This document shows positions 33,289-44,028 of a DNA stretch of 64,000 nucleotides, one piece after another. The position numbers and the translations under genes are program-made. A model generated the notes under the pieces. It was not told the origin of the DNA. It did no database searches and saw only the letters and a program-made list of their open reading frames with translations. Position 1 is the stretch's first letter. Each line of letters starts with the position of its first letter. The stretch is taken from contig CAWCFV010000002.1 of the NCBI GenBank assembly GCA_963794995.1, forward strand, positions 558,001 to 622,000. Reading direction: 5' to 3'. The stretch is from CAWCFV01 sp963794995. Lineage in GTDB: Bacteria; Actinomycetota; Actinomycetes; JACCUZ01.

Positions 33289-34188
33289 ATGCTCACCGTC
33301 CTGCCCGAGGTGGCCGACGCGCTCGCGTCCGGTGGCCCCGTCGTCGCCCTCGAGTCCACGATCATCAGCCACGGCCTGCCCCGGCCCGACAACCTGCGGG
33401 TCGCCCGCGAGATCGAGGCGGCCGTACGCCGGGGCGGAGCGGTCCCGGCGACGATCGCCCTCGTCGAGGGCCGGCCGTGCGTCGGGCTCGACGACGCGGC
33501 TCTCGAGCAGGTCGCGAGCAGCGACGACGTGGTGAAGGTGAGCACCCGCGACCTCGCGGTCGTGGCCGCCCGCGGCGGCAGCGGGGCGACGACGGTCGCC
33601 GCGACCTCGCACCTCGCGGCCCTGGCCGGCATCCGGGTGTTCGCGACCGGCGGGCTCGGCGGGGTGCACCGCGACGCCCGGGCGACCTGGGACGAGTCGG
33701 CCGACCTGCAGGCGCTCGCGACGACGGACATGACGGTGGTCTGCGCCGGGGTGAAGTCGATCCTCGACGTCCCTGCCACGCTGGAGCGGCTGGAGACCCT
33801 CGGCGTCACCGTGCTGGGCTACCGGACGACCGCCTTCCCGGGCTTCTACCTCAGCGACTCCGGGCACCCGCTCGACTGGCGGGTCGACAGCCCCCAGGAG
33901 GTCGCCGCCGTGATGGCCGCCCGCGGCCGGCTCGGCACCGCCGACCGCGGCGTCGTCGTCGCGAACCCGCTGCCCGTCGACGAGCAGCTCGACCCGGCCC
34001 TGCACGACCGGCTGCTGCACGACGGGCTGGCCGCCGCCGAGTCGCAGCAGGTGCGTGGCAAGGACGTGACGCCCTTCCTGCTGGAGTTCTTCCACCGCGA
34101 GAGCAAGGGCGCGAGCCTCGAGGCGAACATCCGGATCGTCCTGCACAACGCCGAGCTCGCGGCACGTATCGCTGCCGCGGCCGCATGA
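33289..34188 (+). CDS. psuG: Pseudouridine-5'-phosphate glycosidase
   Basis: 299 aa. Cleaves pseudouridine 5'-phosphate to uracil and ribose 5-phosphate. Family motifs are clear: VALESTIISHGLPRPDN at residues 19-35, KVSTRDLAVVAARGGSGATTVAAT near residue 83, FATGGLGGVHR near residue 118 and GKDVTPFLLEFFHRES near residue 260. Its stop overlaps the start of the PfkB kinase gene (ATGA), which would provide the phosphorylated substrate. Together they form a pseudouridine salvage operon. Confidence 0.96.
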   Translation: MLTVLPEVADALASGGPVVALESTIISHGLPRPDNLRVAREIEAAVRRGGAVPATIALVEGRPCVGLDDAALEQVASSDDVVKVSTRDLAVVAARGGSGATTVAATSHLAALAGIRVFATGGLGGVHRDARATWDESADLQALATTDMTVVCAGVKSILDVPATLERLETLGVTVLGYRTTAFPGFYLSDSGHPLDWRVDSPQEVAAVMAARGRLGTADRGVVVANPLPVDEQLDPALHDRLLHDGLAAAESQQVRGKDVTPFLLEFFHRESKGASLEANIRIVLHNAELAARIAAAAA

Positions 34189-35099
34189 CGGCGGTCCCGA
34201 GCGGCGCCGAGACGCTCGACGTCGTCGTCGTGGGCGACGTCATGGTCGACGTGCTCGCGGCGATGTCCGGCCCGCTCGCGCGCGGCAGCGACACCCCCTC
34301 GGTCGTCACCACCGCCGGTGGCGGCTCGGCGGCCAACGTGGCGGCGTGGCTGGCCGCGCTGGGGGTGCCGGCGACCTTCGTGGGCCGGGTCGGCGACGAC
34401 GCCCTGGGCCGCGAGTCGGTGTCCGCGCTGGTCGACCGCGGTGTCACGGCGTACGTCGGCACCGACGCCGAGCGGACCACCGGGACCTGCCTCGTGCTGG
34501 TCGAGCCGGGCGGCGAGCGCTCGATGCTGCCGGACGCGGGGGCCAACAGCACCCTGACGCCCGACGACCTGCCGCGCGCACCCTTCCGGCCGGGCGCGCA
34601 CCTGCACCTGTCGGGGTACACGCTGCTCAACGAGGGCTCACGGGAGGCCGGACTCGCCGCGCTCGCGCTGGCCGCCGAGGCGGGCATGACGGTCTCGGTC
34701 GACCCGTCCTCCGCCGCCCCGCTGGCCGCGGTCGGCGCCGCCCGGTTCCTGGCGTGGACCGCCGGCGTCGACCTGCTGCTCGCCAACCGCGACGAGGCCG
34801 CCGTCCTCGCCGGGAGCGGCGACCCGCGCGACCCGCATCTCGCCGCGCAGCACCTGGGCGAGAGCTACCGCGAGGTGGTGGTGAAGCTCGGCGCGGACGG
34901 CTCCCTCTGGCACGGCGGCTTCATCGGCGCCAGCGCTCCGGCCGAGCGGGTCGAGGTGGTCGACACGACCGGTGCCGGAGACGCCTTCGCCGCCGGCTTC
35001 CTCGCGTCATGGCTGCTGCATCCCGAGCCGGAGACGGCCCTGGCCGCCGGGAACCGGCTCGCGGCCCGCGTGGTGGGGCGGATGGGAGCCCGGCCGTGA
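34185..35099 (+). CDS. psuK: PfkB-family kinase, probable pseudouridine kinase
   Basis: 304 aa ribokinase-fold sugar/nucleoside kinase. The N-terminal GGGSAANVAAWLAALG is near residue 43, and the C-terminal catalytic and anion-hole motif DTTGAGDAFAAGF is near residue 258. Coupling to psuG suggests that it phosphorylates pseudouridine; by sequence alone it could also be another PfkB kinase. ATG at 34185 is chosen because of the ATGA overlap; the frame is open upstream without meaning. Confidence 0.85.
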   Translation: MTAVPSGAETLDVVVVGDVMVDVLAAMSGPLARGSDTPSVVTTAGGGSAANVAAWLAALGVPATFVGRVGDDALGRESVSALVDRGVTAYVGTDAERTTGTCLVLVEPGGERSMLPDAGANSTLTPDDLPRAPFRPGAHLHLSGYTLLNEGSREAGLAALALAAEAGMTVSVDPSSAAPLAAVGAARFLAWTAGVDLLLANRDEAAVLAGSGDPRDPHLAAQHLGESYREVVVKLGADGSLWHGGFIGASAPAERVEVVDTTGAGDAFAAGFLASWLLHPEPETALAAGNRLAARVVGRMGARP

Positions 35100-35581
35100 C
35101 CGAGCAGCGGGCCCTGGCCGCCGTCGGGGCGCTCGGGCTGGCCCACCGCGTCGTGCGGCACGGGCCGGTCCGCAGCCTCGCCGAGGCAGCGGCCGCGCGC
35201 GGGCTCGAACCCCGGCAGGTGGTGAAGTCGCTCGTCGTGCGTCGCGGGGACGGTGACTTCCTCTTCGTCCTGGTGCCCGGCGACCGCACCATCTCGTGGC
35301 CCAGGCTGCGCGACCTGCTCGGCGTCAGCCGGCTCTCGATGCCCGACGCCACCACCGCCCTCGAGGTCACCGGCTACGAGCGCGGCACCATCACGCCGTT
35401 CGGCTCGACGACGGCGTGGCCCGTGGTCGCCGACGAGCGGCTCCTCGGCCAGGAGATCTCGGTGGGCGGCGGGGCGTCCGGCGTGACCATCGTCGCCGCG
35501 GGCGACGACGTGCTCGCGGCGCTCGCCGCGACCGTCGCCGACGTCACCGACCCGGAGCAGCCCCGCCCGCCGTCCCCCTAA
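35096..35581 (+). CDS. YbaK/EbsC-type aminoacyl-tRNA deacylase
   Basis: 161 aa YbaK-domain protein. The family pattern AAARGLEPRQVVKSLVVRRGDGDFLFVLVPGDRTI includes the conserved catalytic Lys near residue 44, and GYERGTITPFG near residue 97 is the conserved substrate loop. Such proteins free mischarged tRNAs in trans. The GTG at 35096 overlaps the stop of the kinase (GTGA), so it is translated with the pseudouridine salvage genes; a direct link between the two is not known to me. Confidence 0.88.
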   Translation: MTEQRALAAVGALGLAHRVVRHGPVRSLAEAAAARGLEPRQVVKSLVVRRGDGDFLFVLVPGDRTISWPRLRDLLGVSRLSMPDATTALEVTGYERGTITPFGSTTAWPVVADERLLGQEISVGGGASGVTIVAAGDDVLAALAATVADVTDPEQPRPPSP

Positions 35582-35587
35582 CAAGAT

Positions 35588-35655
35588 CGTTTGCGACCTG
35601 CGTCCCCGACACGCCGGGCAGTCCCCCGGCGTGTCGGGGATCCAGGTCGCAAACG
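35588..35655. repeat. Long inverted repeat (31-bp arms) between the deacylase gene and parC
   Basis: Two 31-nt arms, with 29 of 31 positions complementary, flank a 6-nt loop (CAGTCC). The outer part of each arm carries CGTTTGCGACCT or its complement, the inner part CCCCGACACGCCGGG. It begins 6 bp after the YbaK stop. It could end the upstream operon, but it is far longer than needed for a terminator. Confidence 0.85.
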
Positions 35656-35763
35656 AGGTCGTGGGGTGGCCGGGGGGCGGAGGTGCGGGTCGCTGCGGGG
35701 TGTCGTCCGGGGGGCGGGGCAGGATGGGACGGACCCCCTCTCGACCAGCTTGGAGCTCCACCC

Positions 35764-38226
35764 GTGGCACGCAGGACCAAGAGCCCGACCCCGCCCGAGG
35801 ACGACTTCACCGAGAACATCGTCGACATCGACGTCTCGGACGAGATGCAGGGGTCGTTCCTCGAGTACGCCTACTCCGTCATCTACTCCCGGGCCCTGCC
35901 GGACGCCCGCGACGGCCTCAAGCCGGTGCACCGGCGGATCCTCTACCGGATGGCCGAGATGGGCCTGCGCCCGGACCGCGGGCACGTCAAGTGCGCCCGC
36001 GTCGTGGGTGACGTCATGGCCACGCTGCACCCCCACGGCGACAGCGCGATCTACGACACGCTCGTGCGGATGGCCCAGCCCTGGTCGCTGCGGCTGCCCC
36101 TGGTCGACGGGCACGGCAACTTCGGCACCCTCGGCAACGACGACCCGCCGGCCGCCTACCGCTACACCGAGTGCCGGCTCACCCCGGCGGCACTGGCCGT
36201 CACCGAGGGCATCGACGAGGGCGTCGTCGACCTCCGGCCCAACTACGACGACCGGGAGATGGAGCCCGAGGTCCTCCCCTCGGCGTTCCCCAACCTGCTG
36301 GTCAACGGAGCCGCCGGGATCGCCGTCGGCATGGCGACCAACATGCCGCCGCACAACCTCGTCGAGGTCGTGTCGGCCGCCCGCCACCTGATCACGCACC
36401 CGGACGCCGGCCTGGACGACCTGATGCGCTTCGTTCCCGGGCCCGACCTCCCCACCGGCGGCAAGATCATCGGCCTCGACGGCATCCGCGACGCGTACGA
36501 GTCCGGCCGGGGCACCTTCCGCACCCGGGCCACCGCGCGGGTCGAGAACGTCACCCCCCGCCGCAAGGGCATCGTCGTCACCGAGCTGCCCTGGGGCGTC
36601 GGCCCGGAGCGGGTCAAGGAGAAGATCGCCGACCTGGTCCGGGGCAAGAAGATCCAGGGCGTCACCGCGGTCGACGACTACACCGACCGGCACAAGGGTC
36701 TGCGGCTGGTCATCGAGGTCAAGAACGGCTTCAACCCCGAGGCGCTGCTCGAGCAGCTCTACCGGCTGACGCCGCTGGAGGAGACGTTCGGCATCAACAA
36801 CGTCGCCCTGGTCGACGGCCAGCCACGCACGATGGGCCTCAAGGAGCTGCTCGAGGTCTACGTCGCCCACCGGCTCGACGTCGTGCGCCGCCGCAGCCTG
36901 TTCCGTCGGACGAAGTTCCAGGACCGCCTGCACCTGGTCGACGGCCTGCTCGTGGCGATCCTGGACATCGACGAGGTCATCCAGGTGGTCCGCACGAGCG
37001 ACGACGCAGCCGCGGCCCGCGAGCGCCTCATGTCGGTCTTCGACCTGGACGAGACCCAGGCCAACTACATCCTCGACATGCCGCTCCGCCGGCTGACGAG
37101 GTTCTCCAGGATCGAGCTCGAGGCCGAGCAGGAGAAGCTGCGGGGCCTGATCGCCGAGCTCACCGAGATCATCGAGTCCGAGCCCCTGCTCCGGAAGACC
37201 GTGTCCGACGAGCTGGCCGAGATCGCCAAGCAGTTCGGGACGCCGCGACGGACCGTCCTGCTCGAGTCGGCGGGCGTCCCCGGCACCACCGCGGTTCCGC
37301 TCGAGGTCACCGACGACCCGTGCTGGGTGCTGCTGTCCTCCACCGGGCTGCTGGCCCGCACCCTGACCGGGGAGCCGCTGCCCACCGAGGGCGCCCGGGC
37401 CAAGCACGACGTCGTGGTCTCGGCCGTCCGCGCCACCGCCCGCGGCGAGGTCGCGGCGGTGACCAGCGCCGGCCGCCTCGTCCGGCTCGGTGTCCTGGAC
37501 ATGCCCGCGCTCCCGGACACCGCCTCCGCACCCCACCTGTCCGGCGGCGCGCCGGTGACCGAGTTCCTGTCGCTGGACAAGGACGAGCAGGTCCTGGCCC
37601 TCAGCAGCCTCGGTACCGACGGCGCCGGGCTCGCCCTCGGCACCCAGCAGGGCGTGGTCAAGCGCGTGGTCCCCGAGCACTTGTCCAACAAGGACTCGTG
37701 GGAGGTGATCTCGCTCAAGCCCGGCGACCGGGTGGTCGGCGCGGTCGAGCTCACCACCGAGGAGCGTGACCTGGTCTTCGTCACCTCCGACGCCCAGCTG
37801 CTCCGGTTCGAGGCCGCTGCGGTCCGACCGCAGGGCCGATCGGCCGGCGGGATGGCCGGGGTACGGCTCGCCGCCGGGGCGAAGGTCGTGTTCTTCGGCG
37901 CGGTCGACCCCGGCGCCGACGGCGCGGTGGTCACCGTGTCGGCGTCCTCGGCGGCCCTGCCGGGCACCGATGCCGGGTCGGTCAAGGTGACGCCCTACAC
38001 CGAGTACCCGGCCAAGGGCCGCGGCACCGGTGGGGTCCGCTGCCACCGGTTCCTACGCGGCGAGGACGTCCTCACGGTGGCCTGGGCGGGGCCCGCACCT
38101 GCCCGGGCGGCGGCGGCGACCGGTGTCGCGGTCGAGCTGCCGGATGCCACGGGGCGGCGCGACGGCTCCGGCGCGGCCGCCAGCCAGCCGATCGCGGCGG
38201 TGGCCGGGCCGGTACCGCCCGGGTGA
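35764..38226 (+). CDS. parC: DNA topoisomerase IV subunit A
   Basis: 820 aa type IIA topoisomerase cleavage subunit. The breakage-reunion domain starts with EYAYSVIYSRALPDARDGLKPVHRRIL near residue 35; the catalytic Tyr is in AYRYTECRL near residue 138, and the quinolone-determining segment has HPHGDSAIYDT. A beta-propeller C-terminal domain follows, with degenerate repeats and no clear GyrA box (a PQGRSAGGMAG segment stands at one such place), which favours ParC over GyrA. GTG at 35764 fits the family start. Its partner ParE is at 40785. Confidence 0.9.
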   Translation: MARRTKSPTPPEDDFTENIVDIDVSDEMQGSFLEYAYSVIYSRALPDARDGLKPVHRRILYRMAEMGLRPDRGHVKCARVVGDVMATLHPHGDSAIYDTLVRMAQPWSLRLPLVDGHGNFGTLGNDDPPAAYRYTECRLTPAALAVTEGIDEGVVDLRPNYDDREMEPEVLPSAFPNLLVNGAAGIAVGMATNMPPHNLVEVVSAARHLITHPDAGLDDLMRFVPGPDLPTGGKIIGLDGIRDAYESGRGTFRTRATARVENVTPRRKGIVVTELPWGVGPERVKEKIADLVRGKKIQGVTAVDDYTDRHKGLRLVIEVKNGFNPEALLEQLYRLTPLEETFGINNVALVDGQPRTMGLKELLEVYVAHRLDVVRRRSLFRRTKFQDRLHLVDGLLVAILDIDEVIQVVRTSDDAAAARERLMSVFDLDETQANYILDMPLRRLTRFSRIELEAEQEKLRGLIAELTEIIESEPLLRKTVSDELAEIAKQFGTPRRTVLLESAGVPGTTAVPLEVTDDPCWVLLSSTGLLARTLTGEPLPTEGARAKHDVVVSAVRATARGEVAAVTSAGRLVRLGVLDMPALPDTASAPHLSGGAPVTEFLSLDKDEQVLALSSLGTDGAGLALGTQQGVVKRVVPEHLSNKDSWEVISLKPGDRVVGAVELTTEERDLVFVTSDAQLLRFEAAAVRPQGRSAGGMAGVRLAAGAKVVFFGAVDPGADGAVVTVSASSAALPGTDAGSVKVTPYTEYPAKGRGTGGVRCHRFLRGEDVLTVAWAGPAPARAAAATGVAVELPDATGRRDGSGAAASQPIAAVAGPVPPG

Positions 38227-38242
38227 CGGACGGAGCGGGGCC

Positions 38243-38515
38243 TCAGGCCGCGAAACCCTGACCGAGGTAGGCGTCCAGCGCGGCGAAGCCCTCGTCGACG
38301 TACGCCGCGAACTGGCGCCCCGCCGGTGGCCAGCCCTTGGCCGTGGCCGGCGGCCGGTCGTCGACCGGCAGCACGGACGGCTCGGCACCCTCGGGTGCCG
38401 GGCGGCCGGCAGGTCGACCGGCCAGGCCCTCGAGCCGGGTCCGGCGCTTCCCGCGCAGCACCCACACCAGGGCGACGAAGTACCCCACGGTGAGCAGCGT
38501 CAGCAGGACCAGCAC
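38243..38515 (-). CDS. Small membrane-anchored protein, unknown function
   Basis: 90 aa if GTG at 38515 is used. One N-terminal transmembrane helix (LVLLTLLTVGYFVALVWVL) is followed by RGKRRTRLEGL, a Pro/Glu-rich linker and the conserved-looking ending FAAYVDEGFAALDAYLGQGFAA. The frame is open upstream into the permease gene, so the start is uncertain. It is downstream of the APC permease on the same strand and ends 17 bp from the convergent parC. Confidence 0.6.
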   Translation of the reverse strand: MLVLLTLLTVGYFVALVWVLRGKRRTRLEGLAGRPAGRPAPEGAEPSVLPVDDRPPATAKGWPPAGRQFAAYVDEGFAALDAYLGQGFAA

Positions 38516-38586
38516 CCTGTTCTCATCGACCGGTTGCGCTGCGACCTTCAGCCGGTTCTCGTGATCCGGACGGGCGACCCGCCGAC

Positions 38587-39957
38587 TTACTCCGATCGGG
38601 CCAGCCGCTCTGCGTCCACCTCGCCGGTCTTGCCCACGATCGCCCGGTTCACGAACCACAGCAGCAGTCCGAGGGCGAGCAGGGCGCCGGCCGTGAGGTA
38701 GACGCTGCCCTCCCGCCCGACGAAGGGCGTGGCCAGGACGACGCACGTCGCCGCCCCCAGGACGGGCAGGGCGGTCGGCGCGCGGAAGTGCTCGTGCTCG
38801 GCCTGCTCGCGACGCAGGACGAGCACGGCGATGTTGACCACGGCGAAGACGCACAGCAGCAGCAGCGCGGTGGTGTCACCGAGGTCCTCGACCTTGCTGG
38901 TCGAGACGAGCCCGAAGCCCAGGACCGTCGTGAACAGGATCGCCACCCACGGGCTGCGGCGGCTGTGGTGGACCCTGCCGAGCACCGCCGGCACGATCCG
39001 CTCCCGCGACATGCCGTAGACGAGCCGGGAGGCCATCAGCATGTTGATCAGCGCGGTGTTCGTGACGGCGACCAGCGCGATCAGCGCGAAGAGCTTCGGT
39101 GGGAACGACAGGCCCCCTGCTTTTACGACCTCCAGCAACGGGCCGCTGGACTTCTCCAGGTCGGCCGGCGCGACCAGCAGCGACGAGGTCAGCGCGACCA
39201 GCACGTAGATGACACCGGTGACCGCCAGACCGAGGAACAACGCACGCGGGAAGGTGCGGGTCGGCTCGTGCACCTCCTCGGCCATGTTCACCGAGTCCTC
39301 GAACCCGAGCAGGGCGAAGAAGGCGAGAGCGGCACCGCCGAGCAGCCCGAGCACCACACCGTCGTTGCCGGTGTCGATGTCGGTGAGGCGGGAGGGGTCG
39401 CCGTCGCCCGAGGCCACCGCCACGACGCCGATCGCGATGATGACGAGCAGGCCGGTCACCTCGACGAGGGTCAGCACCACGTTGGCCTTCACCGACTCCC
39501 CGACCCCGCGGAAGTTGACGGCGGCCAGCACGACGAGGAAGAGCAGCGCGACCAGCACCACCGGGAGCGACACGAACTCCGCCAGGTAGTCGCCGCCGAA
39601 GGCGCGGGCCGCGGTGCTCGCGGAGGTGATGCCCGAGCACATGACGGCGAAGGCGACCATGAAGGTGACGAACGGACGGCCGAACGCCTTGTTGGTGTAC
39701 AGGGCCGCGCCGGCAGCCCGCGGGTACTTGCCGACGAGCTCGGCGTACGAGGCCGCCGTGAGCGCCGCGACAACGAAGGCGATGACGAACGGCACCCACA
39801 GGGCGCCGCCGACCTCACCCGCCACCTTGCCGGTGAGGGCGTAGACGCCCGCGCCCAGGATGTCGCCGATGATGAACAGGAGCAGCAGGTTGCGCCCCAT
39901 GGTGCGCCGCAGCGGGCTGTCCTGCTCCCCCGCCGGTGACTCCCGCACGCTCGTCAT
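38587..39957 (-). CDS. APC family amino acid permease
   Basis: 456 aa with about twelve transmembrane segments. Helix 1 has the APC signature-like FIIGDILGAGVYALTGKVAGEVGGALW. A LLGFEDSVNMAEEVHEPTRTFPRA segment near residue 220 is typical of amino-acid/polyamine antiporters. ATG at 39957 lies after GGGAGGAA. The substrate, an amino acid or amine, cannot be set from sequence. It has no coupled enzyme gene. Confidence 0.88.
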   Translation of the reverse strand: MTSVRESPAGEQDSPLRRTMGRNLLLLFIIGDILGAGVYALTGKVAGEVGGALWVPFVIAFVVAALTAASYAELVGKYPRAAGAALYTNKAFGRPFVTFMVAFAVMCSGITSASTAARAFGGDYLAEFVSLPVVLVALLFLVVLAAVNFRGVGESVKANVVLTLVEVTGLLVIIAIGVVAVASGDGDPSRLTDIDTGNDGVVLGLLGGAALAFFALLGFEDSVNMAEEVHEPTRTFPRALFLGLAVTGVIYVLVALTSSLLVAPADLEKSSGPLLEVVKAGGLSFPPKLFALIALVAVTNTALINMLMASRLVYGMSRERIVPAVLGRVHHSRRSPWVAILFTTVLGFGLVSTSKVEDLGDTTALLLLCVFAVVNIAVLVLRREQAEHEHFRAPTALPVLGAATCVVLATPFVGREGSVYLTAGALLALGLLLWFVNRAIVGKTGEVDAERLARSE

Positions 39958-40062
39958 CGTTTCCTCCCGTGGTCCCGTGGCACCGGTCGCACCGGAACTG
40001 CCCCGCACGCCCCGGCACCACACCTCACTGCCGGCCCGACGGCTCCGGTCAGGAGCCTCCGG

Positions 40063-40746
40063 TCAGGAGGCGGCGGGCGTGGACCAGGCAGCCGCAGCGA
40101 TCCGCTCGTCGAGCACCCCGCCGGGTGCACAGTCCGGGCTGCGGTAGGTGTCGGGCATCGACGGGTAGACCTCGCGCCAGTACGCAGCCGCGAGCCGACC
40201 GGCCTGCACCGGGTCGGCACCGAGGAGCTGCGCCGTCCGGGCGTCGCGCTGCACGGCCTGGCACTCGGCCACGACCTCGTTGGTCTCCCCTGCCATGTGC
40301 ATGGCCTCGTGCGTCAGCACGTGCACTGCCACGACCTGGTCGCGTCCTGGCGCGGTCTTGTCCGAGCCCAGGTAGTCGGCCAGCGCCGCGCACTGCTGTC
40401 GCTTCACCAGGGTGGTGCGCTCGGGCACCCCGGCGGCGCTGTACCGGACGTAGCCGAGCTCGGCGCCGGCGTCGACGAACTCCTCCCCGGCGGTCTGGCA
40501 GCGCACCGTCATGGCGATGCCGGTCAGCTCGGAGACGGCGCTGGAGAGCCGCTGCTCGAGGCGGTGGTGGCGGACCACCGGCACGAGCAGACCCGCGGCC
40601 ACGACGACGAGGACGACGACCGACACGACCGGGAACGGCACCGGCCGGCCCAGGGTGTCGTGGCGGCGCAGCACCCAGCGCCCGGCCAGCCCCAGGGCGA
40701 GCACGAGCGACCCCATCGACAACCACGTCAGCACGTCCAGGTGCAT
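40063..40746 (-). CDS. Membrane-anchored HExxH putative metallopeptidase
   Basis: 227 aa. Two transmembrane helices in the first 65 residues (LTWLSMGSLVLALGLAG and VVSVVVLVVVAAGLLVPVV) are followed by an extracellular-type domain with HVLTHEAMHMAGETNEVVAECQAVQ near residue 145. The THEAMH core is a zinc-peptidase HExxH motif, and a Glu 11 residues later (VVAEC) is a plausible third ligand. Four cysteines could form disulfides. I do not recognise a named family. It sits alone downstream of parE. Confidence 0.72.
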   Translation of the reverse strand: MHLDVLTWLSMGSLVLALGLAGRWVLRRHDTLGRPVPFPVVSVVVLVVVAAGLLVPVVRHHRLEQRLSSAVSELTGIAMTVRCQTAGEEFVDAGAELGYVRYSAAGVPERTTLVKRQQCAALADYLGSDKTAPGRDQVVAVHVLTHEAMHMAGETNEVVAECQAVQRDARTAQLLGADPVQAGRLAAAYWREVYPSMPDTYRSPDCAPGGVLDERIAAAAWSTPAAS

Positions 40747-40784
40747 CGGCAGGTCCGCCCGCCCACTTGCGTGCCGGACCTGCC

Positions 40785-42881
<2,097 letters not shown>

Positions 42882-43050
42882 CAGCCGAGGCTACCGGCGA
42901 CCCCGGACCTGCCTTCCCGGTCGCCGTCCGCGACACGCCGTGACCCACCCGTGACCGCCCAGGGGTTCGTCCGTGCTGTGAGATGGGCAACAGCGAGACC
43001 ACTCGTAATGTCGGCTCCGTGCACGACGAACCCATACTCTGGGGGTGTCG

Positions 43051-43077
43051 GGAACGAACTGGTGTCGACCCGGTGTT
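43051..43077 (+). promoter_or_regulatory. Possible ECF (SigR/SigH-like) promoter for DUF7455
   Basis: GGAAC and GTT are separated by 19 bases, close to the GGAAT-N18-GTT pattern of thiol-oxidative-stress sigma factors, 52 bp upstream of the DUF7455 start. A separate CATACT about 15 bp further upstream could be a housekeeping -10 element. Both are weak single-site matches. Confidence 0.35.
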
Positions 43078-43128
43078 GAGTAGGCACCAAGACAACGCTC
43101 CACCCGCACCACGAGAAGAGAGGGCGAC

Positions 43129-43356
43129 GTGACTTCTGCACTTGCCTCGCACCCTCCCCTGACGGCCCTCGACCGCTGTGACCGCTGCCAAGCGCAGGCC
43201 TACATCCGCGTGACCATGCCCTCCGGCGGCGAGCTGCTGTTCTGCGCGCACCACGGTCACGCCCACGAGACGAAGCTGCGCGAGATCGCCGCGGACATCC
43301 ACGACGACAGCTCGCGACTTACCGCACCCGTCACCGCCCCCGACGCGGAGCACTGA
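43129..43356 (+). CDS. DUF7455 zinc-binding-like small protein
   Basis: 75 aa. The core TALDRCDRCQAQAYIRVTMPSGGELLFCAHHGHAH has a CxxC pair followed by C-x-x-H-x-H, which fits a small zinc ribbon, near residues 17-46. It is a widespread actinobacterial protein of unknown role. GTG at 43129 has GAGAGGGCGAC upstream. A strong terminator follows 24 bp after the stop. Confidence 0.88.
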   Translation: MTSALASHPPLTALDRCDRCQAQAYIRVTMPSGGELLFCAHHGHAHETKLREIAADIHDDSSRLTAPVTAPDAEH

Positions 43357-43376
43357 GCGGACCCCAGCAGCACCCG

Positions 43377-43405
43377 AGAGGCCCCGGACCACGTCCGGGG
43401 CCTTT
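43377..43405 (+). terminator. Intrinsic terminator after DUF7455
   Basis: GGCCCCGGAC, a 3-nt loop and GTCCGGGGCC form a perfect 10-bp stem that extends with AGA/TTT pairs, followed by TTTCGT. It lies 24 bp after the stop codon and is the best intrinsic terminator in the window. Confidence 0.85.
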
Positions 43406-43530
43406 CGTCGTCCTGGGGGGATGGTGCGGATGCACCAGGCCCGGGCACGGCAGCTGTCCGGGCCTTCAGACGCGGTGCCCGGCCGCCGATGCTGTGGCCG
43501 ACATCCCTCGGGGAACAGGAGCACGCCACC

Positions 43531-44019
43531 ATGTCCGGACACCGCAGAAGCCGGTCGCTCGCCCACAGGCGTGCCGTCACCGTCGCGTCGTGGACGGTCG
43601 CGCTGACCCTCCCGGCTGGTGTGGGCTGGGCATTGTGGTCGACGTCCGGTACCGGACCGGGTGCGGGAAAGGCACGCACCGCGGTCGCGCTCACCGTGAC
43701 CGCGGGGTCGGCGAGCGCTGACCTCTACCCCGGCGGCACCGGCGACCTGCACTTCTCGGTGACCAACCCGAACCCCTACGCCGTGACCCTGACCGCAGGC
43801 ACGGTGTCGTCGATCTCGTCGGTCTCGGGCGGGCTCGGCGTGTGCGCCGCCTCCGACTTCACCCTGGGCACGGGCACGATGGCCTCGACGGCCGTCCCCG
43901 CCGGCGGGAGCACGACCGTGACCCTCACCGGCGCGCTGAGCATGAAGTCCACCGCCGGCGACGGCTGCCAGGGCGCCGACGTGGTCGTGGCCGGCACCCT
44001 GACCGGCGCCCAGTCCTGA
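43531..44019 (+). CDS. Secreted SipW/TasA-like surface protein candidate
   Basis: 162 aa. A basic N-region (MSGHRRSRSLAHRRA) and hydrophobic stretch (VTVASWTVALTLPAGVGWALW) form a signal peptide or anchor. The mature start WSTSGTGPGAGKART resembles the W-x-x-x-G-x-G-x-A motif after the signal in SipW-dependent/TasA-like fibre proteins. The rest is Thr/Ser/Gly-rich beta sequence with FSVTNPNPYAVTLTAGTV, as in pilus- or camelysin-like domains, and two Cys. ATG at 43531 follows CAGGAG. It is paired with the next gene, 9 bp on. Confidence 0.7.
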   Translation: MSGHRRSRSLAHRRAVTVASWTVALTLPAGVGWALWSTSGTGPGAGKARTAVALTVTAGSASADLYPGGTGDLHFSVTNPNPYAVTLTAGTVSSISSVSGGLGVCAASDFTLGTGTMASTAVPAGGSTTVTLTGALSMKSTAGDGCQGADVVVAGTLTGAQS

Positions 44020-44028
44020 CGACGCCCC

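Noticed and set aside
38243..38854. Long version (203 residues) of the small protein after the APC permease
   Set aside because: The first half overlaps the permease gene and is shadow sequence; only the part from 38515 has a membrane helix and sensible composition.
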